A stretch of DNA of 64,000 bases from Aurantiacibacter luteus. GTDB taxonomy: Bacteria; Pseudomonadota; Alphaproteobacteria; Sphingomonadales; Sphingomonadaceae. The notes beneath the pieces are model-generated. The model ran no database searches, was not told where the DNA came from, and was given only the letters and a program-made list of their open reading frames with translations. Location: NCBI RefSeq assembly GCF_001010945.1, contig NZ_LBHB01000002.1, forward strand, positions 744,001 to 808,000, written 5' to 3'. The translations under genes and the position numbers were made by a program. Shown one piece after another: positions 26,779-36,386 of the stretch; position 1 is the stretch's first letter; each line of letters opens with the position of its first letter.

Positions 26779-28337
26779 CCGCCGACCTTTTCGCGCAGCA
26801 CCATTTTGACCGTACTCGCGTCCTCGACAAAATCGCCGGGCCAATGGCGCAGCGCGCTCATCACCGGGTAGGGTGTGAAGCCGCCGAGCGCGCAGAGCGA
26901 GCCGAACTTCATCGTCTCGCACAGGTCGGTCAGCAGCGCGATCTCGTCCGCCGCGTCGCGCGGGGCGGCCTTGGGGGCATTGTGCATGACGCCGAGCTGC
27001 TCGACCTTGTCGCGCTCCCGGCCGCCCGCGCGGATGCGGTCGATGATCTCCAGTCCGCGCACCGCGCCGATGCGGCAGGGGGTGCACTTTCCGCAGCTTT
27101 CGGCGGCGCAGAACTCCATGGCGAAGCGCGCCATTTCGCCCATGTCGGCACTGTCGTCGAATACCGTGATGCCGCCGTGGCCGATGAGGGCGTCGGCAGC
27201 GGTGAAGGTCTCGTAGTCGAAGGCGATGTCGAACTGGTCGGGGTGGACATAGGCGCCGAGCGGTCCGCCCACCTGCACCGCCTTGACCGGGCGACCGCTG
27301 GCGGTGCCGCCGCCGATGTCGTTGACGAGCTGGCCGAGCGTCACGCCGAAGCCGATCTCGTAGAGCCCGCCGTGCCTGATGTTGCCCGCAAGCTGAATCG
27401 GCATGGTCCCGCGCGAGCGGCCGAAGCCTGCGTCCTTGTAGGCTGTCGCGCCTCCGTCGGCGAGGATGTGCGGCACGGCGGCGAGGCTGAGGACGTTGTT
27501 TACCACCGTGGGCCGCCCGAGAAAGCCTTCGAGCGCGGGCAGCGGCGGCTTGGCGCGGACCTCGCCGCGCTTGCCCTCGAGGCTGTTGAGCAGGCTGGTT
27601 TCCTCGCCGCAGACGTAGGCGCCCGCGCCCACGCGCACCTCGCACCGGAACGGCGCGATGACGTCGGCGCAGAGGTCCAGCGCGGCTTCCAGCTTACGGA
27701 TGGCGTCGGGATATTCGCTGCGGACGTAGATGTAGCCCTGCTGCGCGCCCACGGCCTCGCCGGCGATGGCCATGCCCTCGATCAGCGCGAAGGGATCGCC
27801 CTCCATCAGCATCCGGTCGGCAAAGGTGCCGGAATCGCCCTCGTCGGCGTTGCAGACGATGTACTTGCGCTCGCCGGGAGCCTTGCGGACGGTATCCCAC
27901 TTGATGCCGGTCGGGAAACCCGCCCCGCCGCGGCCGCGCAGGCCGGAGTGGGTGACCTCCTCGACGATGGCTTCAGGGCCGATCTGCCGCGCGCGCTGCA
28001 AGCCCGCCCAGCCGCCGGTCGCCGCGTAGTCCTCGAGGCTGAGCGGACGGGTCTTGCCGGCGCGTGCAAAGGTGTAGCGGATCTGGCCCGCGAGGAACGG
28101 GTGGTCGGCGATCGCGCCCACGCTCTTGCCGCTGTCGCCGCCAAGGATGGCATCGACGTCATCGAGGGTCGCCGGACCGAAACCCTGTCCCTCGATCTCC
28201 ACCAGCGGTTCGAGCCAGTGAAGGCCCCAGCTCGACACGCGGTGGACCTCGCAGCCTTTGCGCCTGAATGCCTCGGCGAGGGCATCGGCCCCGGCCGCGC
28301 GGGCGAGGGCGTCGTCGGAGATGCGAACGAGGGTCAT
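26775..28337 (-). CDS. fdsB: NAD-dependent formate dehydrogenase beta subunit
   Basis: FdsB is the diaphorase subunit with FMN and a 4Fe-4S cluster and passes electrons to NAD+. The 520-residue protein has a thioredoxin-like N-terminal region (about 1-110) and a NuoF-like core: GLRGRGGAGFPTGIKWDTVR, CNADEGDSGTFADRMLMEGD, YICGEE-type segment AYVCGEETSLLNSLEGKRGE and the cluster ligands CGKCTPCRIGA with a later Cys (FGSLCALGG). It overlaps fdsG by ATGA and mobA by GTGA. Confidence 0.95.
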   Translation of the reverse strand: MTLVRISDDALARAAGADALAEAFRRKGCEVHRVSSWGLHWLEPLVEIEGQGFGPATLDDVDAILGGDSGKSVGAIADHPFLAGQIRYTFARAGKTRPLSLEDYAATGGWAGLQRARQIGPEAIVEEVTHSGLRGRGGAGFPTGIKWDTVRKAPGERKYIVCNADEGDSGTFADRMLMEGDPFALIEGMAIAGEAVGAQQGYIYVRSEYPDAIRKLEAALDLCADVIAPFRCEVRVGAGAYVCGEETSLLNSLEGKRGEVRAKPPLPALEGFLGRPTVVNNVLSLAAVPHILADGGATAYKDAGFGRSRGTMPIQLAGNIRHGGLYEIGFGVTLGQLVNDIGGGTASGRPVKAVQVGGPLGAYVHPDQFDIAFDYETFTAADALIGHGGITVFDDSADMGEMARFAMEFCAAESCGKCTPCRIGAVRGLEIIDRIRAGGRERDKVEQLGVMHNAPKAAPRDAADEIALLTDLCETMKFGSLCALGGFTPYPVMSALRHWPGDFVEDASTVKMVLREKVGG

Positions 28338-28762
28338 GCGCTTTCCACCAGACGGGCCACGCTGCCCTCGTCGAGCCGCACGTGCAGGTCGTCGCCCGTG
28401 CGCGCGGCGGGGCCGGCGCTACATAGGCCGAGGCAATAGACGGTCTCGATCTTCACCCGCTCGCCCGCGGCCCGGTGCGCGGCATCGATCAGCGCCTCGA
28501 CCCCGCGCGCCTTGCAGGCCTCGGCACGGCAAATCTGCACCACGGGGCGCGGTTCGGCCTCCTGCCGGAAGTCGTGGTAGAAGCTGACGACGCCGTGAAC
28601 GTCGGCGCGGCTCCAGTTGATGCCCCTGGCAACCAGCGCCTCGCTCTCCGCATCGACGCAGCCGAACGCGGCCTGCACGTCGTGCAGGATCGGCAGCAGC
28701 GCGCCCTCGCGATTATGGTGGCGGGCAACGATCTCGCCGATGGTCTCGCTCTTGTCGCTCAC
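28334..28762 (-). CDS. fdsG: NAD-dependent formate dehydrogenase gamma subunit
   Basis: FdsG is the NuoE-like 2Fe-2S subunit linking FdsB and FdsA. The GTG at 28762 overlaps the fghA stop (GTGA), giving 142 residues; the open frame upstream of it is spurious. The segments LPILHDVQAAFGCVD, VHGVVSFYHDFR and the four cluster Cys (CRAEACKARG ... VYCLGLCSAGPAA) are characteristic. The gene order fdsG-fdsB-(mobA)-fdsA-fdsD matches soluble Fds enzymes except for the mobA insertion. Confidence 0.94.
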   Translation of the reverse strand: MSDKSETIGEIVARHHNREGALLPILHDVQAAFGCVDAESEALVARGINWSRADVHGVVSFYHDFRQEAEPRPVVQICRAEACKARGVEALIDAAHRAAGERVKIETVYCLGLCSAGPAARTGDDLHVRLDEGSVARLVESA

Positions 28763-29598
28763 GCCTTCAGCCTCTCGGCGTGCCATGCGACATGGTCGGC
28801 GATGAAGGTCGAGACGAAGAAGTAGGAATGGTCGTAGCCCTCCTGCATGCGGATGGTCGGCTCCATGCCGGCACGGCGGCAGGCGTCGGCGAAGAGGTGG
28901 GTTTTCAGCTGCGGCTCGAGCCACTCGTCGGCGCGGCCCTGGTCGATCAGCACTTCTGGCAGACGCGCGCCGTCCTCGATCAGGGCGACGCTGTCGTATT
29001 GGCGCCAGGTGTCGCGATTATCGCCCAGATATCCGGTCAGCGCCTTGTCGCCCCACGGGCAGTTCAGCGGGCTGACGATAGGCGCAAAGGCGCTGGTCGA
29101 GCGGAAGCGGCCGGGGTTGCGCAAGCTGACCGTCAGGGCGCCGTGGCCGCCCATCGAGTGGCCTGAGATGCCCTGCCGGTCCATGTCCACATCGAAGGCT
29201 CCGGCCACGACCTGCGGCAGTTCGTCCTCGATATAGGTCCGCATCTGGAAATTGCGGGCCCAGGGCTCCTGCGTAGCGTTCACATAGAAGCCCGCGCCCT
29301 TGCCGAAGTCGTATGCTTCGTCGTCCGGCACGTCTTCGCCGCGCGGGCTGGTGTCGGGGCAGATGAATACGATCCCATGCTCGGCGCAGGCGGCCTTATA
29401 CTCGCACTTGATCATCGCGTTCTCGTGCGTGCAGGTGAGGCCGGACAGCCACCAGAGCACGGGCAGCTTCTCGGTCGTGCGGTGTTCGGGCCGGAACACG
29501 GCGAACGTCATCGGCGTGCCGGTCGCGCTGCTTTGATGCCGCCAGACTTGCTGACTGCCGCCGTGGCACAAGCTTTCGGAAAGTTTTTCGAGGGTCAC
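28759..29598 (-). CDS. fghA: S-formylglutathione hydrolase
   Basis: The enzyme splits S-formylglutathione to formate and glutathione, the second step of glutathione-dependent formaldehyde oxidation. The 279-residue esterase-D family protein starts at a GTG at 29598, one base after the preceding VOC gene stop. It shows WLSGLTCTHENAMIKCEYK, PDTSPRGEDVPDDE, the nucleophile Ser in ISGHSMGGHGALTVSLR (about residue 147) and a C-terminal His in EGYDHSYFFVSTFI. It sits directly between the VOC genes and fdsG, so its formate product goes to the enzyme encoded next. Confidence 0.95.
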   Translation of the reverse strand: MTLEKLSESLCHGGSQQVWRHQSSATGTPMTFAVFRPEHRTTEKLPVLWWLSGLTCTHENAMIKCEYKAACAEHGIVFICPDTSPRGEDVPDDEAYDFGKGAGFYVNATQEPWARNFQMRTYIEDELPQVVAGAFDVDMDRQGISGHSMGGHGALTVSLRNPGRFRSTSAFAPIVSPLNCPWGDKALTGYLGDNRDTWRQYDSVALIEDGARLPEVLIDQGRADEWLEPQLKTHLFADACRRAGMEPTIRMQEGYDHSYFFVSTFIADHVAWHAERLKA

Positions 29599-29599
29599 A

Positions 29600-29989
29600 T
29601 CAGTCGTCCACGTTGGTGGTAAAGGCGCAAATCTTGTTGCCGCACGGATCGCGCAGGTACGCGCCGTAAAGCTTGTTCGGCCCCATGTCGCGGCGGCCGG
29701 GCGCGCCTTCGTCGCTGCCGCCGTTGGCGATGCCCGCCGCGTGCCATGCGTCCACCTCGGATTGGGTTTTCGCGCTCAGCCCTATGGTGCCGCCGTTCGC
29801 ATGGGTCGCCGCCTCGCCGTCACGCGGCGGCCCGACCGAGAAGAAGCCCCCGTCGTAGCCGCCGTAGTAGGCGCTGCTGCCCGAGCGCCCGCCGGCAATG
29901 CCCAGCGCGCCGAAGGTGGCGTCGTAAAAGCGGGCCGAGGCTTCGGGATCGTTGGTGCCGACGACGACGTGGGTAAACATGCCGCTCAC
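29600..29989 (-). CDS. VOC family protein (third of three tandem paralogues)
   Basis: The 129-residue glyoxalase/VOC-fold protein starts at GTG 29989, overlapping the upstream VOC stop (GTGA). It has FTHVVVGTNDPEASARFYDA, GGTIGLSAKTQSEVDAWHAA, GRRDMGPNKLYGAYLRDPCG and ends with NKICAFTTN. The usual last metal ligand of VOC enzymes (Glu in the final strand) seems replaced in the KICAF segment, so classic glyoxalase chemistry is doubtful. Placement between frmA and fghA suggests a role with formaldehyde or glutathione adducts, which is inference only. Confidence 0.85.
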   Translation of the reverse strand: MSGMFTHVVVGTNDPEASARFYDATFGALGIAGGRSGSSAYYGGYDGGFFSVGPPRDGEAATHANGGTIGLSAKTQSEVDAWHAAGIANGGSDEGAPGRRDMGPNKLYGAYLRDPCGNKICAFTTNVDD

Positions 29990-30387
29990 GCCGCGGGCCT
30001 GTGCAGCGCGCAGATCTTGTGACCGTCGAGGTCGCGGAAATAGCTGAGGTGCAGCGGGCCGAGCGCGCCGCCGTCGCGAAGGCCCGGCGGATCCTCGATC
30101 GACTGGCCGCCGTTGGCGACGGCCACATCGTGCAGTTCCTTGACCTGTTCGGGCGAAGCGCAGGCGAAGCCGATGGTCATGCCGTTGGCACAGTCAGCCG
30201 GCTCGTCATTGATCGGCTGGGTCAGGATGAAGATGTTCTGCCCGTGCATGTAAAAGACGCGGTGGTGGCCGCCCTTGCCGACGTTGATCGATCCCTCGCG
30301 CGCGCCGAGTACGCCCAGCACCTTGTCGTAGAACGCCTTGGCACGGTCGAGATCGTTGGTGCCGAGCATGACGTGGCTGAACATCAT
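29986..30387 (-). CDS. VOC family protein (second of three tandem paralogues)
   Basis: The 133-residue protein starts at the first of two ATG codons at 30387 and overlaps the upstream VOC stop by 4 bp. It shows FSHVMLGTNDLDRAKAFYDK, MTIGFACASPEQVKELHDVA and LHLSYFRDLDGHKICALHRP. It is the most divergent of the three, with a distinctive middle (RVFYMHGQNIFILTQPIND). Like its sisters it ends in HKICA rather than the usual Glu-bearing strand. Function is unknown; co-expression with formaldehyde detoxification genes is evident from the overlaps. Confidence 0.85.
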   Translation of the reverse strand: MMFSHVMLGTNDLDRAKAFYDKVLGVLGAREGSINVGKGGHHRVFYMHGQNIFILTQPINDEPADCANGMTIGFACASPEQVKELHDVAVANGGQSIEDPPGLRDGGALGPLHLSYFRDLDGHKICALHRPAA

Positions 30388-30764
30388 TCGCTCCCGTCGT
30401 TCGGCGCAAAGGCGCAGATCTTGTGGCCGTCCGGATCGCGCAGGTAGGCACCGTACATCCTGCCGGGGCTCTTGGGTCGCACGCCCGGCGCGCCTTCGTC
30501 GGTGCCGCCATTGGCGAGACCCGCCGCGTGCCAGGCATCGACCTCGGCATAGCTCTTGGCCTTGAAGCCCATCGTCCCGCCGTTGCCGACGTTGGCCGCC
30601 TGCCCGTCCGCGGGCTTGGCGACGATGAAAGAACTCTCGTCGCTGCGATAGACGGTGCCATGCGGCAACGGGTGCCCGGCATGGCCAAGCGCGCCCATCG
30701 TCGCATCGTAGAAGCTGCGCGATTTCTCGATGTCGTTGGTGCCGAGAAAGGCGTGGTTGAGCAT
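30384..30764 (-). CDS. VOC family protein (first of three tandem paralogues)
   Basis: The 126-residue protein starts at ATG 30764, 95 bp after the frmA stop. It shows LNHAFLGTNDIEKSRSFYDA, GGTMGFKAKSYAEVDAWHAA, RMYGAYLRDPDGHKICAFAP. It is closest to the third paralogue (shared EVDAWHAAG, NGG.DEGAPG, YGAYLRDP), so those two probably arose by recent duplication. The fold is clear; the reaction is not. The 95-bp gap upstream is the largest inside the run from the MFS gene to fdsD. Confidence 0.85.
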   Translation of the reverse strand: MLNHAFLGTNDIEKSRSFYDATMGALGHAGHPLPHGTVYRSDESSFIVAKPADGQAANVGNGGTMGFKAKSYAEVDAWHAAGLANGGTDEGAPGVRPKSPGRMYGAYLRDPDGHKICAFAPNDGSE

Positions 30765-30859
30765 GGCGACGTCTCTCCTGTCACGCGGATCGGCCCGCGG
30801 TTCCTCCTATTTTCATCACATAGCCGAAAAATTCGGATTTATGAAAGAGACAATTCGCC

Positions 30860-31968
<1,109 letters not shown>

Positions 31969-31972
<4 letters not shown>

Positions 31973-33351
31973 CGGACGGGTTCTCCAGCGGGAACAGTTA
32001 CGGGATCGTGGCTGCCTTCGGCGACGAGGTCGTCACCCTCGCGCTCGGGCAGCATGAGGAAGCAGACCAGCGAGGCGAGCGAGCCCAGCGCCATGATGCA
32101 CGAGACGACGAACAGCTGGTCGTTCCCTAGCGCCTGGAACAGCGCGCCGGCGATGATCGGACTGCCCGCCGCGCCGAGGCGACCGATGCCGAGCACGAAG
32201 CCGGTGCCCGTGGCTCGGGCATAGGCCGGGAAGCCGCGCGCGAAGGCGGCGTAGTAGCCGCTGATGGCGGCATTGGTGAAGAAGCCCGTCAGGATCGTCG
32301 CCCACTGCCAGGCGCCGATGGTGTCACGGCCGAGGCCGAACGAGGCGACCGCCACCGAGCCGATCAGCAGCATCAGCGCGGTCGGCCATTTCACCCCGAA
32401 GCGCTGCATCACGAAGCCGAACAGCAGGCTGCCGGTGAAACCGCCGACGTTCGCCCAGGTCAGAACCGTCGCGGCGACGGGCGGCGGGTAGCCGGGCGGG
32501 TAGTCGGAGACGATCTGCACCGCGAACTTCAGGATGTAATAGAAGGTGATGGTGTGGAACATGTAGCCGAAGGCCAGCAGCAGCGTGACGGGCCGCAGGC
32601 GCGGGTTGGACAGGATGTCCGTCACCTTCGGCTTGCCCGCGGCGGGGACCGGCGGCAGGCCGTCGATCGGCGCCTTGCCAAAAGCGGCAAGCGTCTTGTT
32701 CACGCCCGCCAGATCGCCCTTGCTGGCGCGGTAGGCGGCGGTCTCGGGCACCAGCAGCCAGACGACCGGGATCAGCGCCGCGGTGACGATGGCGCCAAAA
32801 TCGAAGATGCCGCGCCATCCGAAGGTGGGGAGCAGCCATTCCGACGCCGCCACGCCGCCGATGATCGCACCGAGCGGATAGCCCGCGACGTAGGCGGCGA
32901 TGGCGGTCTTGCGCCAGCGCACGTTGGTGCTCTCGGCGGTGACGGCGTTGGTGGCTGCGAGCATTCCGCCGATGCCGATGCCGGTGATGAAGCGGAACGC
33001 CACCATCGAGGTGACACCCTGCGCGTGGCCGGCCATCCACATGCCCGCCGCCATGAACACGAGGCAGGCGAGCATGGTGTTCTTGCGACCGAACTTGTCC
33101 GCCGCGCCGCCCAGCAGCACCGAGCCGAAGCCCATTCCGACAAGCTCTGCCGACAGCACGATGCCGAGCGCCGCGCGCTCGATATTCCATTCGGCGGTAA
33201 TGCCCGGCGCGGCAAAGGCGCTGGAGAGCACGTCGAACCCGTCGAGCGCGTTCAGCACCACCATCAGCACGACGACGATCCATTGCCGCGCGTTCATCGG
33301 GCTGTCGTTGACGACGCTGATGGGGTTCGCGCCCCCTGCCGGTGCTGCCAT
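31969..33351 (-). CDS. MFS transporter, aromatic acid:H+ symporter-like
   Basis: The 460-residue protein has twelve likely membrane helices. The first contains [19 protein letters not shown], whose D-G-x-D pattern is shared by AAHS-type carriers such as BenK and PcaK. The loop 2-3 motif is [14 protein letters not shown], and [20 protein letters not shown] plus [10 protein letters not shown] also match that group. A second half with [16 protein letters not shown] is present. Substrate is predicted, not shown: probably a small carboxylate, possibly aromatic. It sits between marR (31 bp) and frmA (ATGA overlap), so import and formaldehyde oxidation are co-expressed. Confidence 0.85.
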
Positions 33352-33382
33352 TTTGACTTTGTCCTCTTCCCTCGTGCGCCGA

Positions 33383-33835
33383 CTATTCGTGAATCCGGGT
33401 CAGCATTTCCACCAGTTTCTCCACCTCGTCGTCGGTGAAGCGGCTCTTGAGCCAGCTTTCGTGCGCAGCGATCGCATTCTTTGCCTGCGCCAGCGCTGCC
33501 ACGCCGGCTGCGGTCAGATGCAGTGCCTGCTTGCGTCCGTCGCTATCTGAACGCTCGCGCCGCATCAGGTCGCGGTCCTGCAGCCGATTGATGATGGTCA
33601 TCGTCGTGGCGCGGTCCATCCTGATCCTGCGCCCGACCTCGATCTGTGCAATACCCGGGTGATCGTCGGCCAGCCACAGAACGCTAACCTGCTTTTGAGT
33701 CAGGCCGAGGTCGGCAAAGGTCTCGGTAAAATGGCGGTACACCGCACCGTGTGCGAGCCGGATATGAAAACCGACAATGTCGCCTAGGGCACCGATCCCG
33801 GTGTCGCCATCGACCTGCGATGCCGTGTCGGCCAA
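33383..33835 (-). CDS. MarR family transcriptional regulator
   Basis: The 150-residue protein has the winged helix of MarR: LGLTQKQVSVLWLADDHPGI, IEVGRRIRMDRATTMTIINR, LQDRDLMRRERSDSDGRKQA and LHLTAAGVAALAQA. The reading frame requires the TTG at 33835, which has GGGAGA 8 bp upstream; an ATG nearby is out of frame. It is the first gene of the MFS-frmA-VOC-fghA-fds run and probably controls it together with itself, through the dyad at 33862-33880. The ligand is unknown; MarR proteins next to AAHS carriers often sense aromatic acids or their CoA esters. Confidence 0.9.
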   Translation of the reverse strand: MADTASQVDGDTGIGALGDIVGFHIRLAHGAVYRHFTETFADLGLTQKQVSVLWLADDHPGIAQIEVGRRIRMDRATTMTIINRLQDRDLMRRERSDSDGRKQALHLTAAGVAALAQAKNAIAAHESWLKSRFTDDEVEKLVEMLTRIHE

Positions 33836-33861
33836 GTGTCCATTCTCCCGTCTCGCAAATT

Positions 33862-33880
33862 GTTAGTATAGCATACAATC
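33862..33880 (-). promoter_or_regulatory. Probable marR operator with overlapping extended -10 promoter
   Basis: On the minus strand the site reads TGC-TATACT (33873 down to 33865), a good extended -10. The same bases lie in a dyad centred on 33871: GTAT and ATAC arms around AGC, with further matches outward (6 of 8 positions per arm). A -35 box is not evident. The site is about 27-45 bp upstream of the marR TTG start, where binding would block transcription, consistent with autoregulation. Confidence 0.5.
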
Positions 33881-34112
33881 TGACGCAAGGATCACTCCGT
33901 GTCGGGGGTCGGCGAATCGACATGCGCCATTCCGTAGCCTGTTGGCGGGAGCGCGCGATCGGGGCGCTCGGCGAGAGTCCCGGCACATGGGCGCAGGGAC
34001 GCACCCGGTTCTCATTCAACGGGCCCTATGACCGGATAAGCTAGCGAATTTTCGTCCTTACTGGGGCGGTCTTCCGCGGTACGATCACGGGCTTGGTCTG
34101 GAGGGTGGACGG
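33881..34112. other. Non-coding stretch without recognisable gene
   Basis: Between the marR control region and the terminator of the autotransporter gene I see no open frame with coding character, no tRNA and no clear repeat. Short frames on both strands are unsupported. A small untranslated RNA cannot be excluded. Confidence 0.5.
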
Positions 34113-34146
34113 AAAAAAGGGGGCCGAAACCGAAGTTCCGACCCCC
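34113..34146 (-). terminator. Rho-independent terminator with UUCG-type loop
   Basis: Read on the minus strand, GGGGGTCGGAAC and GTTTCGGCCCCC form a 12-position stem with two mismatches, closed by a C(TTCG)G tetraloop, and a run of six T follows. It begins 49 bp after the stop of the autotransporter gene and is the clearest terminator in the window. Confidence 0.9.
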
Positions 34147-34194
34147 TTCTTCTTTAGGCTCCACGAGGGAGCAATGGCATTCTTGCCGATTGGC

Positions 34195-36129
34195 TTACCA
34201 AGCAGCCTGGAAACCGGCGCGCGCGCCAACCTCGCCCTGGTCGAAACCGATGCCGACGCCGGCCGTCAGGTAGGCGCTGTCGCTGATGCGGGCAGCGACG
34301 CTGGCCGAACCGGCGACGCGGTCGTTGTAGTAGCCGAAGCCGCCGGCCACGCCGAAGCTGTTGCTGGGCATGAGCACCGGCGATTCCATCGACAGCGCCA
34401 TCGCCACACCCTCGTTCGCCGCGCGAACGCCATTGGCGCTGGCGGAAGCGAGGTCGAACAGCGTCGCGGTCTGGCCCTGCAGCTGCCCGATGGCGGCGGT
34501 GTTGGCCGCGATGCCCTGGGTGTTCGCCGCGATCAGGCCCGACTGGACGTTGATGGCATTGGTGTTGGCGGCAACGGCGGTGTTGGTCGCGGCCAGCTGT
34601 GTCGCGGTGGCGAGCGAGCTGGTGCGGCCAAGGGTGCCGTTGTTATCGGTGGTCACCACGAAGACCGTGCCGGTCTGCGATGCGGTGCTGGTGCCGAGAC
34701 CGGCGATCACCACCTGCCCGGCATTGGCCGCGACCGCACCGTTGCCGATGGCGACCGAGTTCAGCCCGTTGGCCTGGGCGTTGTAGCCCATCGCCACCGA
34801 CGTCTCGCCAGCGGCAACAGAATTGGTGCCGACGGCGATGCCGAGACGGCCGTTGGCTGTGGCATCAGCGCCCAACGCAATAGCACCCGCGCCGGCCGTG
34901 GCACCCACGCCGTTGCCATCGTTGTCGCCGCCGATGGCGACGCTAACGGCGCCGATGGCCGACGACTGGTTGCCCATTGCGATCGACTGGAAGCCCGCTG
35001 CGTTGGCGGCTTCACCTACAGCGAGAGAGCGGATGCCGCCCGCATCGGCGAGGTGGCCGAGCGCCGTAGCGCGTTCGGCGTCGGCAACCGAGCGCCAGCC
35101 ATAGGCGGTCGCTCCCGGGCCCTGCGCCAGCGCCTGGCCGCCGACCGCCGTGGTCGAGGCACCGATAGCGCGAGTGGCGAGACCGCCGGTCGCCGCATCG
35201 CGGTTGCCGCCGATGGCGATGGCATCGCCGCCGTCGGCAAACGCTGAGTTGCCGATGGCAATCGAATTGGTGCCCAGCGCCTGCGCTGTGAAGCCGATGG
35301 CGTTCGACTGCTCGCCCTGCGCAACCGAATTGACGCCGATGGCATTCGCCAGGCGACCGCTGGCCGTGGCGTCTGCACCCACGGCGACGGCGCCCGCACC
35401 GGCCGAGGCACCGGTGCCGTTGCCATCGTTATCGCCGCCGATTGCGACGCTTACCGCACCGTTGGCCGCAGCATTGTTGCCGACGGCGATGGCCTGGAAG
35501 CCTGCTGCGTCCGCGTCTTCACCGACGGCAACTGAACGGATACCGCCTGCGACGGCAAGGTGGCCAAGCGCGGTGGCACGTTCGGCATTGGCCATTGCGC
35601 GCCAGCCGAAGGCAGTTGCTCCCGGGCCGGTGGCAATGCTCTCGCCGCCTACTGCGGTGGTCGAATTGCCGGTAGCGCGGGCGGTATCGCCGATGCTCAG
35701 CGCGTCGATGCCGTTGGCAATGCTTTCGTTGCCGATGGCGGTGGAGAAATCGGTCTGCGCATCGGCATTTTCGCCCACGGCGAGCGAGCGAATACCCTGA
35801 GCCGTCGCAAGGTGACCGAAGGCCTGCGCGCGCTCCGCAGTCGCGGCCGATTGCCAGCCGATGGCGGTCGTGCCGGCACCGGTGGCGTTGGCTTCTCCGC
35901 CAACGGCAGTGGTCGACGGGCCATTGGCGTTGGCATCTTCGCCGCAAGCCAGGGCATCTTCGCCGGCAGCGGTTGCGTTGGCGACGGTCAACGTGGTTCC
36001 ATCTTCGGTAAGCACACATTCGTACCCGGTATCACCCGGAATTTCCTGGGCAGCGGCGGGGACAGCGATGGCGGCACCCGCAACGCCGACGAGCAGCGCG
36101 GAAAGCCTGGTAATCTGGGAAGTCCTCAT
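34195..36129 (-). CDS. YadA-like trimeric autotransporter adhesin
   Basis: The 644-residue protein starts at ATG 36129 (MRTSQITRLSALLVGVAGAA) with AGGAACAGGA upstream. It has a signal peptide ending at AAAQ, then a long YadA head built of 14-residue-type repeats (AVGENADAQ, TAIGNESIANG, AIAVGNNAAANG). Next come a Val/Asn/Thr-rich neck and stalk (AANTNAINVQSGLIAANTQG) and a C-terminal four-strand membrane anchor (GVAGGFGYYNDRVAGSASVA; AYLTAGVGIGFDQGE; GARAGFQAAW). Such proteins trimerise at the cell surface and mediate adhesion. The head holds large internal duplications (see findings). It is a single gene with its own terminator. Confidence 0.92.
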   Translation of the reverse strand: MRTSQITRLSALLVGVAGAAIAVPAAAQEIPGDTGYECVLTEDGTTLTVANATAAGEDALACGEDANANGPSTTAVGGEANATGAGTTAIGWQSAATAERAQAFGHLATAQGIRSLAVGENADAQTDFSTAIGNESIANGIDALSIGDTARATGNSTTAVGGESIATGPGATAFGWRAMANAERATALGHLAVAGGIRSVAVGEDADAAGFQAIAVGNNAAANGAVSVAIGGDNDGNGTGASAGAGAVAVGADATASGRLANAIGVNSVAQGEQSNAIGFTAQALGTNSIAIGNSAFADGGDAIAIGGNRDAATGGLATRAIGASTTAVGGQALAQGPGATAYGWRSVADAERATALGHLADAGGIRSLAVGEAANAAGFQSIAMGNQSSAIGAVSVAIGGDNDGNGVGATAGAGAIALGADATANGRLGIAVGTNSVAAGETSVAMGYNAQANGLNSVAIGNGAVAANAGQVVIAGLGTSTASQTGTVFVVTTDNNGTLGRTSSLATATQLAATNTAVAANTNAINVQSGLIAANTQGIAANTAAIGQLQGQTATLFDLASASANGVRAANEGVAMALSMESPVLMPSNSFGVAGGFGYYNDRVAGSASVAARISDSAYLTAGVGIGFDQGEVGARAGFQAAW

Positions 36130-36292
36130 ATCCTGTTCCTCTCTATGAACCTTTATCGGTTCGCAAATAAGAGGAAGGCGCACGCAAAGGGCAATCCGGT
36201 GCTATGGCACGGAAGAATACGGCAAGCCCCTTGGCGCCGCGATCCCCTTCGCGACGGTCACCCGATGGGATGACTTGGCCTATACGCTGCAG

Positions 36293-36310
36293 GACGCAAG
36301 AGGTTGCGTC
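36293..36310. other. Perfect 7-bp hairpin in the gap between mdlC-like and adhesin genes
   Basis: GACGCAA and TTGCGTC pair perfectly around a GAGG loop. It lies 77 bp after the mdlC-like stop and about 165 bp before the adhesin start (both on the minus strand). No T-run follows in either direction, so it is not a standard terminator. The rest of 36130-36386 must contain the adhesin promoter, but no convincing -35/-10 pair was found. Confidence 0.4.
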
Positions 36311-36386
36311 AACGGCAAAGAAAAAGCCAAGCGTATGATTTCGAGGCAGGAGTTAAGTGAATATGCGGGGTTAACCGCCAGGCAGG

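Noticed and set aside
33751-34044. 97-codon plus-strand frame opposite marR and its upstream region
   Set aside because: It has no recognisable domain, no ribosome site and overlaps marR in antisense.
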